Numbered from the stretch's first letter, positions 10,878 through 22,055 are shown. The stretch: DNA of 64,000 nucleotides from Cyclaneusma minus (GCA_037179335.1 JAKZHN010000016.1:620001-684000), one strand, 5' to 3'. Notes: a model not told the origin generated them from the letters alone. Numbers and translations are program-made.

Positions 10878-12229
10878 TTAACCTGCTCTCCCGCCACGAT
10901 TCTGGTGGTTTATCATGACTGTCAAATATCTATTTCAAAAACCAGTAGAAATTAGTACGGAGAGGCTGGAATCACAGGCAAGCGACAGGTTGTCACACTC
11001 ACGAGACAATGCCACCTACGGCAATGATGACTCCAATAACGCTCTTGTCCCCGACACCCCGCCCGGAGGTCATCCAGCCGAGTGCAACAATTGAACAGGT
11101 CTTCAGATGGCCGACCACGGTGCTAGAAACCGGGCCGGTCTGTGCAATGATGAAAAATTGTGAGATGTTGATGAGACAGGCAAAGAAACCCGACTAGCGA
11201 TCCTCAATTAGCTTTCGAGCATGCTTTCCGACGGTGCTTTGGGTGGGCTGACAACAGGGGAGTCATCGGACGCATACCATCATAATCATAACCCATCGTT
11301 GACCAGGTACTTCTCGCCACACGGGAAAAGTGTCGACGAATGGAATGACGTAGAGAAGTAGGAATGCACTAATTGGCGCCTGGTTAAATAGCAGCTGCAT
11401 GCTATTCATCTGGAACTTCTTGTGGTAGCTCGAAATCCAAACGGTGTACAGAGAGCTTGCAAAAATGCCTGTGAATGCAAAGAACACACCCAATGTGCTC
11501 GTGGTCTGTACGTTCGCATTGGCAGTTGGTAGAGAATCGTAATACGAGACCATTCCCACACCGGCACACGCAGGTATCAACGCATAAATGGCGTTCCGGG
11601 GGAGAGTGGCATAGTAGATGAAGTAGTTCATCGCGGCGACAGTGGGGGTCAGCAGAATCCGTGCCACTTGATAGAAAGTGACGGAGGAGAAGGCCAAAGA
11701 GAAGTTGGGGAGAATGACGTTCAGAGACATGGCGACGGTGAGAGGGACAATTTCTCGAAAGGCAATGCGGCGGGGAACGAAAAAGGCGAAACGGGGACGA
11801 GAGAGGACATAGAGGGTTAGCCAGGTGACGAAGAAGTGGAAGGCGGCGAAGGAGAGCTGGATGAGCTTGAGGGAAGGGTCGCTGAAGATGGCTTTGTTGG
11901 TAAAAACCTGGCGAAAATTCTTAGCTCATGGCCAGCTCGACAGCTAAGTCGTCGGGCGTACTTACGATGCCTATGGTCGCAAGAGTATTGACGGCGATCC
12001 ACATGATTGAAGACAGGGAAGTTCTTCTGGTCTCGTTGCTTGCTCCGTCTAGACTCTTGGGTTCGTGGTCGCCAGCCAACAAGCCGTCCATCTCAATGTC
12101 CTTGGCCAAGTCCCTCTCGTCTAGGTCAGAGCAGAGTGTCCCGGCTTTTTCATGTTCGTCGAATGACGGCGCCTGTGTGCTGGACGAGCTCAGCGAGTCC
12201 GAGCGAGTGTCTTTCGGCATGGCAGCCAT
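10878..12229 (-). CDS. Nucleotide-sugar transporter (triose-phosphate-translocator family)
   Basis: Four exons, 12229..11966, 11907..11278, 11193..11003 and 10929..10878, about 378 residues; all joins keep frame. A Ser/Asp-rich cytoplasmic N-terminus (~75 residues) precedes about ten hydrophobic segments. VFTNKAIF near residue 89 is the conserved first-helix element of TPT/DUF250 transporters. FSLAFSSVTFYQVAR and the Lys-containing FIIAQTGPVSSTVVGHLKT also match the family. Members exchange UDP- or GDP-sugars for the nucleoside monophosphate across the Golgi membrane. Placed beside an NDP-glucose 4,6-dehydratase and five transferases, a UDP-rhamnose or UDP-galactose type substrate is a reasonable guess, not shown by sequence. 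It diverges from the dehydratase gene across 758 bp. Confidence 0.82.
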
Positions 12230-12987
12230 GGTGGAAGTCTAATGGCGATGACAGAAGTCGGTGCTCAGAAGCAGGATGTCGTGGACGGCGGCAGTAGAAG
12301 CTGCACTCACACTGACAAGGCGATTCCTTCCTGACTTCTCGGCGACGACATAAAAAGGAGAGGCATTCCGAGCAAGGGGACCAAGGAGAGCGATTGGAAT
12401 GAAGTAGGGCAACGACGATAAGGAAATTGGAGAATGCAACCTACGTATTCACTCATCCAAGTCATGAGCTGAGAGGTTAGCTGAGGCCAGCTTGACAGGT
12501 TTCGCGGCGGGGGTTGGCCCGATTGCGACTTGTGAGCACACATGTCTTCTGCAAAAGCAAGGACCCGCTGCTCCTCCCTGCCCCGCGCGTTTCGGGGCAC
12601 GCGGGAGCAGACCACAATGCCTGCGCCGCCGCCATCACGGGCCAGTAGTCTGGAGCACACGTCGAGGTGAGGGCACTCGCCAGGGAGACATTCCGCGACG
12701 GGTATGCCGTGCGGTCGCCCGCCCTCCAAGGGATGAGCTGCGCGATGAAGATGGACCAAGGGATACGATGAAGATGGACCAAGGGAGACTCTCCTCTCAG
12801 CCCACTCGCTCGCCCCTGCGTCGCTGGCCTCCCCAGGGATTCATAAAGTCTCCCCTTCTAATCGCGACATGAGATCGGCCAACCTGTCGCTCGAGTTCTG
12901 CTTCGCTCCTTGTCCGACTCTCCAGTCTCCACGCCGCCGCCGCTGCTCTCGCGCCCGCACTCTGACTCGCCCTCCTCCGCAGCCACC
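12230..12987. promoter_or_regulatory. Divergent promoter region, transporter / dehydratase
   Basis: 758 GC-rich bases between opposing start codons. A 23-bp direct repeat with core CGATGAAGATGGACCAAGGG occurs at 12743-12765 and again from 12766, close to the dehydratase side. ORFs here look like chance frames in GC-rich DNA. Confidence 0.4.
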
Positions 12988-14547
12988 ATGTCCCAGTTCA
13001 AGGGGCCCATCGACACGACGCTCCCCCACGGCCCTGGGCCGCGCAGTCCTCCCACGCCCGTCTACTCGGACCACGGCGGCCGCACCTTCTGGGAGGGCAA
13101 TGGCGTGTGGAAAGAAGCGCCCGTGCTCAAGGGCACCACCAACTTCGAGCCGCTGCCGGATGTCAAGAACATCATGATCACGGGCGGTGCTGGCTTCATG
13201 TGCGTATCTGACATGTCCCCGGCGGCAATGGCGGGCCGGAACGTTGTTCAGCCTTATTGCTGTGCGCCTCTGCAAAGCTTAATCTGCCTTTCGTTCCTGC
13301 GCGGGTGACGTCTGCCCGCTGCCTGCCCGCTGCGCTTAATTGATCCCCCATGCTAACCCGAAACCCTGCTCGCAGCGCATGCTGGGTGGTCCGTCACCTG
13401 ACCCTCACCTACCCGGACCACTACAACATCGTCTCGTTCGACAAGCTCGACTACTGCAGCTCGCTCAACAACACCCGCAGACTCAATTCGGAGCCTAATT
13501 TCAGCTTCCACCATGGGGACATCACCAACCCCGACGAGGTGCGCGAATGTCTGACCCGCTACAAGATCGACACCGTCTTCCACTTCGCCGCCCAGTCCCA
13601 CGTCGACTTGAGCTTTGGCAACAGTTATGCCTTCACCCACACCAACGTCTACGGCACCCATGTGCTGCTCGAAAGCTGCAAGGAGTTCAACATTCGCCGC
13701 TTCATCCACGTCAGCACCGATGAAGTCTATGGCGAGTGCACCGGCGCCGACCTGCTCGAGACCAGCATCTTGTGTCCCACAAACCCCTACGCCGCCTCCA
13801 AGGCCGCCGCTGAAATGCTCGTCAATGCATACGAGAAGAGCTTCAAGCTGCCCGTCATCATCGTGCGTTCCAACAATGTCTACGGGCCGCACCAATTCCC
13901 CGAAAGTAGGTTGTCGTCTGCCCCAATTGCCCACGATAATGATTAACACGTATTCCTGCCAAATAGAGGTGATACCCAAGTTCTCCTGCCTGCTGCAGCG
14001 CTCGCAGCCTGTTGTCCTTCACGGCGACGGATCACCGACTCGTCGCTACCTCTACGCTGGTGACGCTGCTGATGCCTTCGACACCATCCTGCACAAGGGA
14101 TCTCTTGGCCAGGTATACAATGTCGGCTCATACGACGAGATTTCCAATCTTTCTCTGTGCTCGCACCTGCTTTCGCAATTCAACATTCCTCATGACACCC
14201 AAGAGCAGCTGCACAAATGGATCAAAATGACCCATGACAGGCCGTTCAACGACCTGCGCTATGCAGTCGACGGATCCAAATTGCGCGGGCTGGGCTGGGA
14301 GCAGAAGACGTCATTCGAAGAGGGTTTGACTATCACCGTCGACTGGTATCGCCGATTTGGTGAGCGCTGGTGGGGCAATATCGGCGACGTCCTCACGCCC
14401 TTCCCTGTAGTCCGTGGAAAAGATGTGGTTGCTGCCCCGACCGAGATGGAGAAAGTGGGGGACATTCGTGATGATATCGTGGTACCTGAAGATCGCGCGC
14501 CAGAACAGGTCGCCCAATCGGCGCAAGTTGTGATTGCGGCGCAATAG
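12988..14547 (+). CDS. NDP-glucose 4,6-dehydratase (dTDP/UDP-glucose type)
   Basis: Three exons, 12988..13199, 13376..13905 and 13967..14547, about 440 residues. The start at 12988 has a strong context (GCCACCATG). Short-chain dehydrogenase features: nucleotide-binding GGAGFI (split by intron 1) near residue 66, HVSTDEVYGE with the catalytic Asp-Glu pair of 4,6-dehydratases, and the YxxxK motif in NPYAASK. It converts NDP-glucose to NDP-4-keto-6-deoxyglucose, the first step to rhamnose. In filamentous fungi the characterised homologue acts on UDP-glucose and needs a separate 3,5-epimerase/4-reductase, which is not in this window. The 70-residue N-terminal extension is usual for fungal forms. 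Cytosolic. Forms the metabolic anchor of the glycan cluster. Confidence 0.88.
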
Positions 14548-15209
14548 AGACAACTGGTAGGGATGAAGCATCATAAACTTTCATTGAATTGGTATGTTCA
14601 ACTAGAGAGGAGGATCTCAACGGATGGATAAGGGGTTCTGGATAGGTTTTGGCTTCTGGTAACGGCTGAGCCCGCCGCTTTTGTCTGCTCTGTAAAACAG
14701 TGTCACATAGCGTTTGCAGGGGTCCCAGGTGCTCTTGTACTTCAATGTTAAATGTTTTCGCTTCTTACTGTGGTAATCTTGGGAAGTACAATATGTTGTA
14801 TCGCGAGCCAAACCAAGCCCTGGATAAATCAACTGGGTAAAAGGAAGTTTCACTTCTACCTACAGTCTCGCGTGATGAATGGTACTATTGTCATTGCCGA
14901 GCGTAAGCCTCGCTTCTCCGGGCTATGAATCTCCGTGGGCTGTTTGCTTTAGAACTACACCTTGGAACAGGGCATCTTGTGCTTCGTACACGGACAGCAC
15001 CTGTGATTGACCGAGCGAGTCGAACTGGAGGTCTGACGGCCCGGAGAGGGTGGCTTTGCAGTAGCGCCTCACAGATTGATCATCTCAAATTCCCGCGCAC
15101 TGTGAAGGGGAGGCGGACATCCGTACGTACAGCACAGGTTTGAGACGGAGAAGGCTGCATCGAACTTCAAAAGGGACGCCATATCTTTAGCACAAGCTTT
15201 AGGAGCCGT
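14548..15209. other. Convergent 3' intergenic region
   Basis: 662 bases between the ends of the dehydratase and RPF1 genes. Only short ORFs without family resemblance. No repeat was recognised. Confidence 0.4.
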
Positions 15210-16463
15210 CTAGATATTGAAGCGCGTGCGTTGTTTCTCCATGTGTGCCTTCCACTCCCACTGGACGGCGTCATCTCCGGTACTGCCCGCACGCCCGATA
15301 CCCTTGTCTACCCTTCGAAGCTTCAAAGTAAAGCGAGGTCCCAGTTCTTGCAAGCCAGCTCGGATATCTTCGACGCCCTTGACCTTCTCTCCATCTGGCC
15401 CAACAACACTCTTTTCCGTCTCTCGCTTGTCCCTGAATACATAGCGATGCCGCCTCACGAAGATGTAATCCCGCTGGTTGTGCAAGGTAACCACCTGTCT
15501 TCCTTGTAGTTCTGGCTGTGGGGGAAACATGGTCAAGAACAAACGGGCAGTCAGCAGACCAAGAGGAGTCCGGAAGTTGTTCAGAATCAATTCCGGGTAG
15601 TGATTCGTGGGGTTGCCATGTCCGGGCAATTTCTTCCCTTCCACCCAGTTCGCGATTGAAAAGTGGCAGGTCGGTCCGTCGGGTAGGTGGACGATGGTGA
15701 GACCTGTTGGCTTCTTCAGATCCTCCTTCATCACGACGACAGCCGTGTAGTTCCGGTTCGTGGCGAACTTGCAGATTTCTCGCACCGAAAACTTGTGTCC
15801 GTAACGATGTGACGACCGGCGGATGTATGTGGATTGGGGGAAAAGGGTGCACAACAGTCCAGCCTCGTGGTGAAGGGTGGAGTTGATGGAAGTGGTGATC
15901 AGAATCTTGGGCATAGGTGGCGGCCCGTCGGAGAAGAGGGTGGGGAATTTGAGGGCCAGCGTCTCAGGCGTGAGGTCTAGATTCGTACTCGTCGTCGAGG
16001 GGGCATTGCTCGGGGCTCTCTGCCGTCGTTTGGCGTCCTTAGATTCCTTCTCGCCGCCTTCACCGTCCTCGTCCTCGTCCGAGTCAAGCATGCTGTCCCG
16101 ATCGTCCTCGTCGTCCTGGTCAGCAGCGTCGTTCTCGCCATTGTCCAGCTCAGCAGCTTCGGCCTTCTCTATCCTCCGCCTCTTCAACTGCTCAACATCA
16201 ACGCTGACATTCAGGCCGTCGTCGTCGACGTCATCCCACACGCGCTTCTTGTCGATGGTCATGGGCACATTGCGCGCCAATCGCGCCCTCCTGAGCTCGG
16301 GATCCTTGTCCTCCTCTCTCTTCCTCCGGAAGCGCTCATCGCGGCGGATGCTGTCGCGCGCCTTCTTCTGCTTGACGTGTAGGTCCTGTCTCTTCAGCTT
16401 GTTGGCCGAGCGGAAGGGCAGGGAAGCCTTGGGCGACAAGAGACTTGCTCGTTTGGAGCCCAT
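15210..16463 (-). CDS. RPF1: Ribosome production factor 1 (Brix domain)
   Basis: Single exon of 417 residues. The ATG at 16463 (MGSKRASLL) is preferred; the longer frame starts with a non-ATG codon. The N-terminal third is Lys/Arg/Glu-rich with nuclear-localisation character (RRDERFRRKREED), followed by an acidic stretch. From about residue 190 the Brix domain runs: PKILITTS, YGHKFSVREICKFATNRNY, HLPDGPTCHFSIANW and NNFRTPLGLLTARLF. It then ends with VTLHNQRDYIFVRRHRYVF, which matches RPF1 rather than other Brix proteins (IMP4, SSF1, BRX1). Known role: 60S pre-ribosome assembly, rRNA binding in the nucleolus. It is divergent to GRS1. Confidence 0.93.
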   Translation of the reverse strand: MGSKRASLLSPKASLPFRSANKLKRQDLHVKQKKARDSIRRDERFRRKREEDKDPELRRARLARNVPMTIDKKRVWDDVDDDGLNVSVDVEQLKRRRIEKAEAAELDNGENDAADQDDEDDRDSMLDSDEDEDGEGGEKESKDAKRRQRAPSNAPSTTSTNLDLTPETLALKFPTLFSDGPPPMPKILITTSINSTLHHEAGLLCTLFPQSTYIRRSSHRYGHKFSVREICKFATNRNYTAVVVMKEDLKKPTGLTIVHLPDGPTCHFSIANWVEGKKLPGHGNPTNHYPELILNNFRTPLGLLTARLFLTMFPPQPELQGRQVVTLHNQRDYIFVRRHRYVFRDKRETEKSVVGPDGEKVKGVEDIRAGLQELGPRFTLKLRRVDKGIGRAGSTGDDAVQWEWKAHMEKQRTRFNI

Positions 16464-16907
16464 GTTGTGCTGCAATAATGGATATGTGCTGAAAATCACT
16501 GCGAAGAAAGTCGTGGGGGAAAATAATCACATATGTGCTCAGCGTTGCAAGCGCGGCCGCGGGGCCCGTGTGCGGCTTGGCGGCGGAGGGGCTCAAAACT
16601 TTTAGTAGAAAGGCTCCTAGTTGTTAAAAGTATATGTAAAAATTAGAAATACATCTATTTGCTCGAACTGTCGCTATTTATCGCAAATATCTAGAATTAG
16701 CAGAATTGAGTACATACAAAAGAATTGCCATTTACCACAAGAGGGAGGAGTCTGGGGCGGAAAGGCTGCGTTGGCATATTCTAGGTCTCGAAAAACCACA
16801 AAACTAAGGTACTACTCTACATCGACTCCCACCCAACACCGTTACATCGTGACTCATAAAGACCTGCCCCCAGTCCCAAGCTCAAAGGTCTGGCCTCAAT
16901 TGGTTGA
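16464..16907. promoter_or_regulatory. Divergent promoter region, RPF1 / GRS1
   Basis: 444 bases between opposing start codons. An AT-rich segment (about 16600-16740) lies between GC-rich flanks. No specific site was identified. Confidence 0.4.
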
Positions 16908-19134
16908 ATGCCATCCTTCGGCAGACTCCAGACTCCTTTTCTTCGCCTTTCGACCTTTGAAGCGCCTCGTTTCGTCGCCCGCAGCTTCTCGGCCTCGACC
17001 CGCAGCGTTGCTGCTGACCTTCTGCCCACCATGAGCTCCGCCACCACTCGGACGGGCCAGCCCCTCGATCGCGATGTCCTCGACTCGATGCTGCGCCGCC
17101 GCATGTTCTACACTCCCTCCTTCGACGTTTATGGCGGCGTCAAGGGTCTGTTCGACTACGGTCCTCCCGGCTGCGCTCTGCAGGCCAATATCATTGACCT
17201 CTGGCGCAATCACTTTGTTTTGGAGGAAGATATGCTGGAGCTGGACTGTACCGCCCTGACACCGCACGAGGTGCTGAAGACCAGTGGACACGTCGACAAG
17301 TTTGCCGATTGGATGTGCAAGGACCCCAAGAACGGCGCCATTCTGCGCGCCGACCATTTCGTGGAAGAGGTGCTGGAACAGAGGCTGGCTGGTGACAAGG
17401 AAGCAAGAGGTCAAGCTGCAGCTCCTCCAGCCGCGGAAGAAGCCCAGAAGAAGAAGAAGAAGGTCAAGGAGACCAAGGCCATCAAACTCGACGATGCTGT
17501 AGTTAAGGAGTACGAAGAGGTTCTGGCAAAGGTAAGAGGCACTGTCCCTATTGGCATGGAATGCCTGCTGACCCTTGCTTTTCAGATCGACAACTACAGT
17601 GGTGCGGAGTTGGGCGAGCTCATCAAGAAGTACGAGCTGAAGAATCCCGAGACTGGTGCCGAGCCTTCACCACCAGAAGAGTTCAATCTGATGTTCCAAA
17701 CGAAGATTGGTCCGAGTAGCAATACCGCTGGTTACCTCCGTCCCGAAACAGCCCAGGGCCAATTCCTAAACTTTGCAAAGCTGCTCGAGTTCAACCAGCA
17801 ACAAATGCCTTTTGCATCCGCCTCTGTCGGCAAATCTTTCCGAAACGAGATTTCCCCACGCGCTGGTCTTCTCCGAGTCCGCGAGTTCCTCATGGCTGAA
17901 ATCGAGCATTTCGTCGACCCCGAGGGTGGCAAGAAGCACGATCGATTTGACGAAGTCAAAGATGTTAAGCTCGTTCTCTTGAATCGTCATACCCAGTTGG
18001 CTGGTCAGACGGACGTTGAAGAGATGACCATCGGCAAAGCTGTGGCAGACGGCGTTGTTGACAATGAGACGCTTGGCTACTTTCTTGCTCGGATTCATCT
18101 TTTCTTGAAGAAGATAGGTGTGGACCAGAAGAAAATCAGATTCCGTCAACATATGGCGAACGAGATGGCTCACTACGCGGCCGACTGCTGGGATGCTGAG
18201 CTGCATACCTCTTATGGCTGGATCGAGTGTGTTGGCTGTGCTGATCGAAGTGCCTATGACTTGACCGTGCATGCTAAGAAGACCGGCGCACCATTAATGG
18301 TGCGACAGAGATTGGCTCAGCCTGTCAGCATCGAGGAATGGCAGATCGATCTTAACAAGAAGAAGTTTGGCCCCTTTTTCAAGAAAGATGGCAAGACGGT
18401 GGAGGCCGCAGTTGAGGCGCTGACCCAGGCCCAGCGCGAAGCTCTCGCATTGGACCTGAAGCGCGATGGCAAGATTACAATCGATGTTGGGGGTGTCGCC
18501 AACGGCAAAGTCGAAGTCAGCTCTGACTTGATCGACATCGTGCGACGAACTCGGGTCGAAAACATGAGAGAATACACGCCCAATGTCATCGAGCCCTCCT
18601 TTGGCATCGGTCGTATTCTTTACTGCCTGCTGGAGCACAATTACTGGACTCGCGGCACCGAGGGCGGCGACGAAGCTCGTGGTGTAAGTTTCCCTTGATT
18701 TATCAATGCTGGATACTGATGGTTCACAGGTTCTCTCTTTCCCGCCACCTGTTGCTCCCACTAAAGTGCTCCTTGTGCCCCTTTCGTCTCACGCCAGCTT
18801 CTCGCCTCTCATGCGCCGCATCTCTTCTCGCCTGCGGAGCATGGCCATCTCAAGCCGCATCGACGACTCTTCAGCATCGATTGGGAAGCGCTATTCAAGA
18901 AATGACGAGCTCGGCACGCCTCTAGGTATTACGGTCGACTTCCAGAGTGTCCAAGACGGCACCTTCACGCTGCGAGACCGTGACAGTACGAAGCAGGTCA
19001 GGGCAGACGAGGAGAAGATCCTGAAGGCCATTAAGGAGTTGGTCGAAGGAGAGAAAGTGTGGGAGGACATTCAAAAGGAGCTGCCAGCGTTTGAGGGCCA
19101 GGAAGTTGAAGTTGCGATTCACGAGAAGAGCTAG
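16908..19134 (+). CDS. GRS1: Glycyl-tRNA synthetase, dual mitochondrial/cytosolic
   Basis: Three exons, 16908..17531, 17586..18683 and 18730..19134, about 708 residues. Intron 1 (54 nt, GTAAGA...TTTTCAG) has no stop and keeps frame, so a naive ORF reads through it; homologues join LAK directly to IDNYSG. Class II synthetase marks: FDYGPPGCALQANI, GYLRPETAQG, motif 2 FRNEISPRAGLLRVREF, motif 3 PSFGIGRIL, and a C-terminal anticodon-binding domain ending in IHEKS. A Lys-rich insertion sits near residues 180-190. Two starts are plausible. The first, at 16908 in weak context, gives an Arg/Ser-rich mitochondrial presequence. The second, at 17031 (CCCACCATGA, strong context), gives the cytosolic form (MSSATTRTG). 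One gene supplying both compartments is the rule in fungi. Confidence 0.95.
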
Positions 19135-19571
19135 AGAGAGGAGGAATACCCAGTGCGTCGAGGGACATCTAAGATAGCATCGCCGCTATTCCATCAGTCT
19201 ACTAGCCAGGTACAATCCAAAAGTTGTGTGCTGTGAGCCCTGTCTCGTCGATACTTTGACCTAGAGTTGAGTGGAATTGATAGCCGTGGTTATTAAGTAC
19301 AATCAATTATAGTTATAAACCCATTCCGAAAGGATTGAACCGTCACGCACTTGACCTGTAGCACCTAGCCTCTCACGTCCTGGCCCGTGCATATTCTGGC
19401 GCGTGCACGCGGTCCAAGGCCGCACCTTCCCACTAAGGATTTTCGAAAAAAAGTTATGTCCTGACCGACCACAGCTTCGCGCAGTATATCTCGGCCACAC
19501 ACCCACCAACGCCTCCATACAAGCACCTCGAGAGCCCTCCAGCGCAATATCTCGCTGCTCTGCTGCCCGTC
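19135..19571. other. Intergenic, upstream of CBF5
   Basis: 437 bases between two plus-strand genes: the GRS1 3' region and the CBF5 promoter and leader. Nothing specific was recognised. Confidence 0.4.
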
Positions 19572-21189
19572 ATGGCGCTTGTGAAGAAGGAAGCCGCCGA
19601 GGCCGACTACACCATCAAACCGCAGATCGACACTCCTGCCGTCGACACCAGCGATTGGCCCTTACTCTTGAAGAATTATGACAAACGTGCGTGCTGCCAA
19701 TATGAGTGTCGAGATGGGAAGAGTCCCAGGCTAATTTGCCAGTCCTGCAGTGCACATTCGAACTGGCCATTTCACGCCTATCCCCAATGGCTGCACGCCT
19801 CTGAAGCGCGATCTGAAGAGCTACATCTCGTCCGGTGTCATCAATCTGGACAAGCCCTCGAACCCGAGCAGTCACGAGGTTGTGGCTTGGGTGAAGCGCA
19901 TGCTCAGGTATGCGACCGCATCGACACCCTCGGAAAGAAGCTAATCGCTGATCGGCATGCAGAGTGGAGAAGACAGGACACAGCGGAACCCTCGATCCCA
20001 AGGTGACGGGCTGTTTGATCGTCTGTATCGACCGCGCAACTCGACTTGTCAAGTCCCAACAGGGTGCGGGTAAGGAATACGTGTGTGTCATCCGCCTACA
20101 CGACAAGTTACCCGGGGGAGAGGCACAATTTGCGCGAGCATTGGAGACGTTGACTGGCGCCCTGTTCCAAAGACCCCCATTGATCTCTGCCGTGAAGAGA
20201 CAGCTACGTATCCGAACCATCCACGAGAGCAAGTTGTACGAGTTCGACAATGACAGACACCTGGGCGTTTTCTGGGTTTCCTGCGAAGCGGGAACCTACA
20301 TTCGAACTTTGTGTGTTCACTTGGGCTTGTTGTTGGGCGTTGGTGCGCATATGCAGGAGCTGAGGAGAGTGCGAAGTGGAGCCATGGACGAGCAGGTCAA
20401 CATGGTCACATTGCACGATGTCTTGGATGCGCAGTGGATGCAGGACAATACCAGAGATGAGAGTTACCTGAGGAAGGTTATCTCGCCGCTGGAGACGTTG
20501 CTCACTACATACAAGAGAATCGTTGTGAAGGACAGCGCAGTCAATGCTGTCTGCTACGGTGCCAAGCTCATGATCCCCGGTCTGTTAAGATACGGTAAGT
20601 CTTCGACCTGGATTCTCCTCGCAGCAGCGACTGACAGTGTATTGCAGAGGCCGGCATTGAAGTCCACGAAGAAGTCGTCTTGATGACTACAAAGGGCGAA
20701 GCCATTGCTCTTGGTATCGCGCAAATGTCCACTGTCGAGCTCTCGACCTGCGATCACGGGGTTGTTGCAAAAGTGAAGCGCTGCATTATGGAGCGTGATC
20801 TTTACCCTCGCCGCTGGGGACTTGGCCCAGTTGCTCTCGAGAAGAAGAAGCTGAAGGCAGATGGCAAGCTTGACAAGTACGGTCGACCGAACGAAGCCAC
20901 CCCAGCCAAGTGGAACGCAGAGTACAAGGATCTGAATGCTCCTCTCGAGGGATCTGGTGCTGGACAAATTGCTGCTCCCACGGCCGAGACCACGTCCATG
21001 GAAGACGTGGAGGCGGCTCCTCCTGTGCCAGCGGATACTGGGGCCGATGAGACTGATGGCAAGAAGAAGAGGAAGAGGCACGAGGGAGAGACGGCCGAGG
21101 AGAAAGCTGAGCGGAAGAAGAAGAAGAAGGAGAAGAAGGCAAAGAGGGAAAGCAAGGCCTCGGCTGCTGCCGACAGCGACAGCGATTGA
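19572..21189 (+). CDS. CBF5: H/ACA rRNA pseudouridine synthase (dyskerin)
   Basis: Four exons, 19572..19686, 19751..19907, 19963..20594 and 20648..21189, about 481 residues. N-terminal dyskerin-like element (IKPQIDTPAVDTSDWPLLLK), then LKRDLKSYISSGVINLDKPS and the TruB catalytic region GHSGTLDPKVTGCL with the catalytic Asp. CEAGTYIRTLCVHLG follows, then a PUA domain (VVLMTTKGEAIALGIAQMS) and DLYPRRWGLGP. The end is a Lys/Glu-rich KKKKEKK tail typical of the family. Known role: catalytic subunit of H/ACA snoRNPs, pseudouridylating rRNA in the nucleolus with NOP10, NHP2 and GAR1. All three introns (64, 55, 53 nt) fall at frame-consistent sites. Confidence 0.96.
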
Positions 21190-21554
21190 GCTGTCAAGTC
21201 AACTTGCTGGAGCCGTTCTCTCCCGTCTATTTTACTTACGACCCATCCTCGTGCGGCATGGTTCATTCACGGCGCTACTGTGTATCATACTGGACTTGAG
21301 CTGAGGTGCAGATGCGGATCACACACTTGGCGTAAAAGGCGTCTGGTTGCTGGGTAAGATAATCAAAAGCACAAATTCCATCGATTCAAATTTCGGCTCG
21401 ATCAAAGTCATCTCAGACAAATGCGGAGCCTCATGATCATGTATACCACAACAGTTGGTGATGATGTATGATGAAGTTAAGTAATCCTTGCGTTTAAAGT
21501 ACATAAAGCCTCTGTACTTGCCACCCTTCACTTGATCCTTTCATGTCGCCCTCG
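21190..21554. other. Intergenic, convergent
   Basis: 365 bases between CBF5 and a small minus-strand ORF. No feature was recognised. Confidence 0.35.
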
Positions 21555-22055
21555 TCATGGTTTCGCTGCTTCAGGTGCCTCGGGCTTTTGCTCAATCATG
21601 TTGGCATCTTGCCATAGGCCAATGTCACTGTTCGTGGGGCCCTGCCTTCTCATGGCGCCAGAATTTGGCGGCCACACAGCCAGGCACTCAATGGCACCTT
21701 GGCACATTGATCCTAGACCTAGGTCATAGGGCAAGTTATATCGTTGCATGCTCATGTCGTGTAGGATCTTTTGTGCTCCTCGGAAGGTCACGGCGTGGTT
21801 GGGGTCGATAGTTACACCTTGGTGATGGAGCGGAGGGATTCCAGGAGCAAGCTGGGACTCCTGTGGCGGCGCGAAAGGCCAATTGACGGGACGAGCATAT
21901 CGTTGCTGGAATGCTGCTAACAATTGAGCTTTCCATGGCGAGAGCCTTGTGCGAAGAGTCTGGGGGATGGAAAGGCATTCTGGCTTCCTAAACCCAAGCT
22001 TCCAAGCAAGGGAGTAAAGATGTGAACATGAGACGATACTATCCCTCGGACTCAT
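21555..22055 (-). CDS. Hypothetical small protein
   Basis: One 166-residue ORF from a true ATG at 22055. It is Pro/Gln-rich with no hydrophobic segment, no signal peptide and no motif I recognise. Reasons to keep it: ATG start, length, and no better ORF on the other strand. Reasons for doubt: no family, no intron, and base composition like the surrounding intergenic DNA. It could be a lineage-specific gene or chance. Confidence 0.3.
   Translation of the reverse strand: MSPRDSIVSCSHLYSLAWKLGFRKPECLSIPQTLRTRLSPWKAQLLAAFQQRYARPVNWPFAPPQESQLAPGIPPLHHQGVTIDPNHAVTFRGAQKILHDMSMQRYNLPYDLGLGSMCQGAIECLAVWPPNSGAMRRQGPTNSDIGLWQDANMIEQKPEAPEAAKP

Noticed and set aside
12307..12782. Minus-strand ORFs upstream of the transporter start (150 and 101 aa)
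   Set aside because: They overlap each other in GC-rich DNA, lack hydrophobic helices or known motifs, and lie in the divergent promoter region.
13353..13979. 208-aa minus-strand ORF opposite the dehydratase
   Set aside because: It is antisense to a well-supported exon and has the Val/Gly-rich composition expected from the reverse of a GC-rich coding sequence.
15877..16605. 242-aa plus-strand Ser-rich ORF
   Set aside because: Reverse-frame shadow of the acidic and basic N-terminal half of RPF1; Ser runs mirror Asp/Glu codons.
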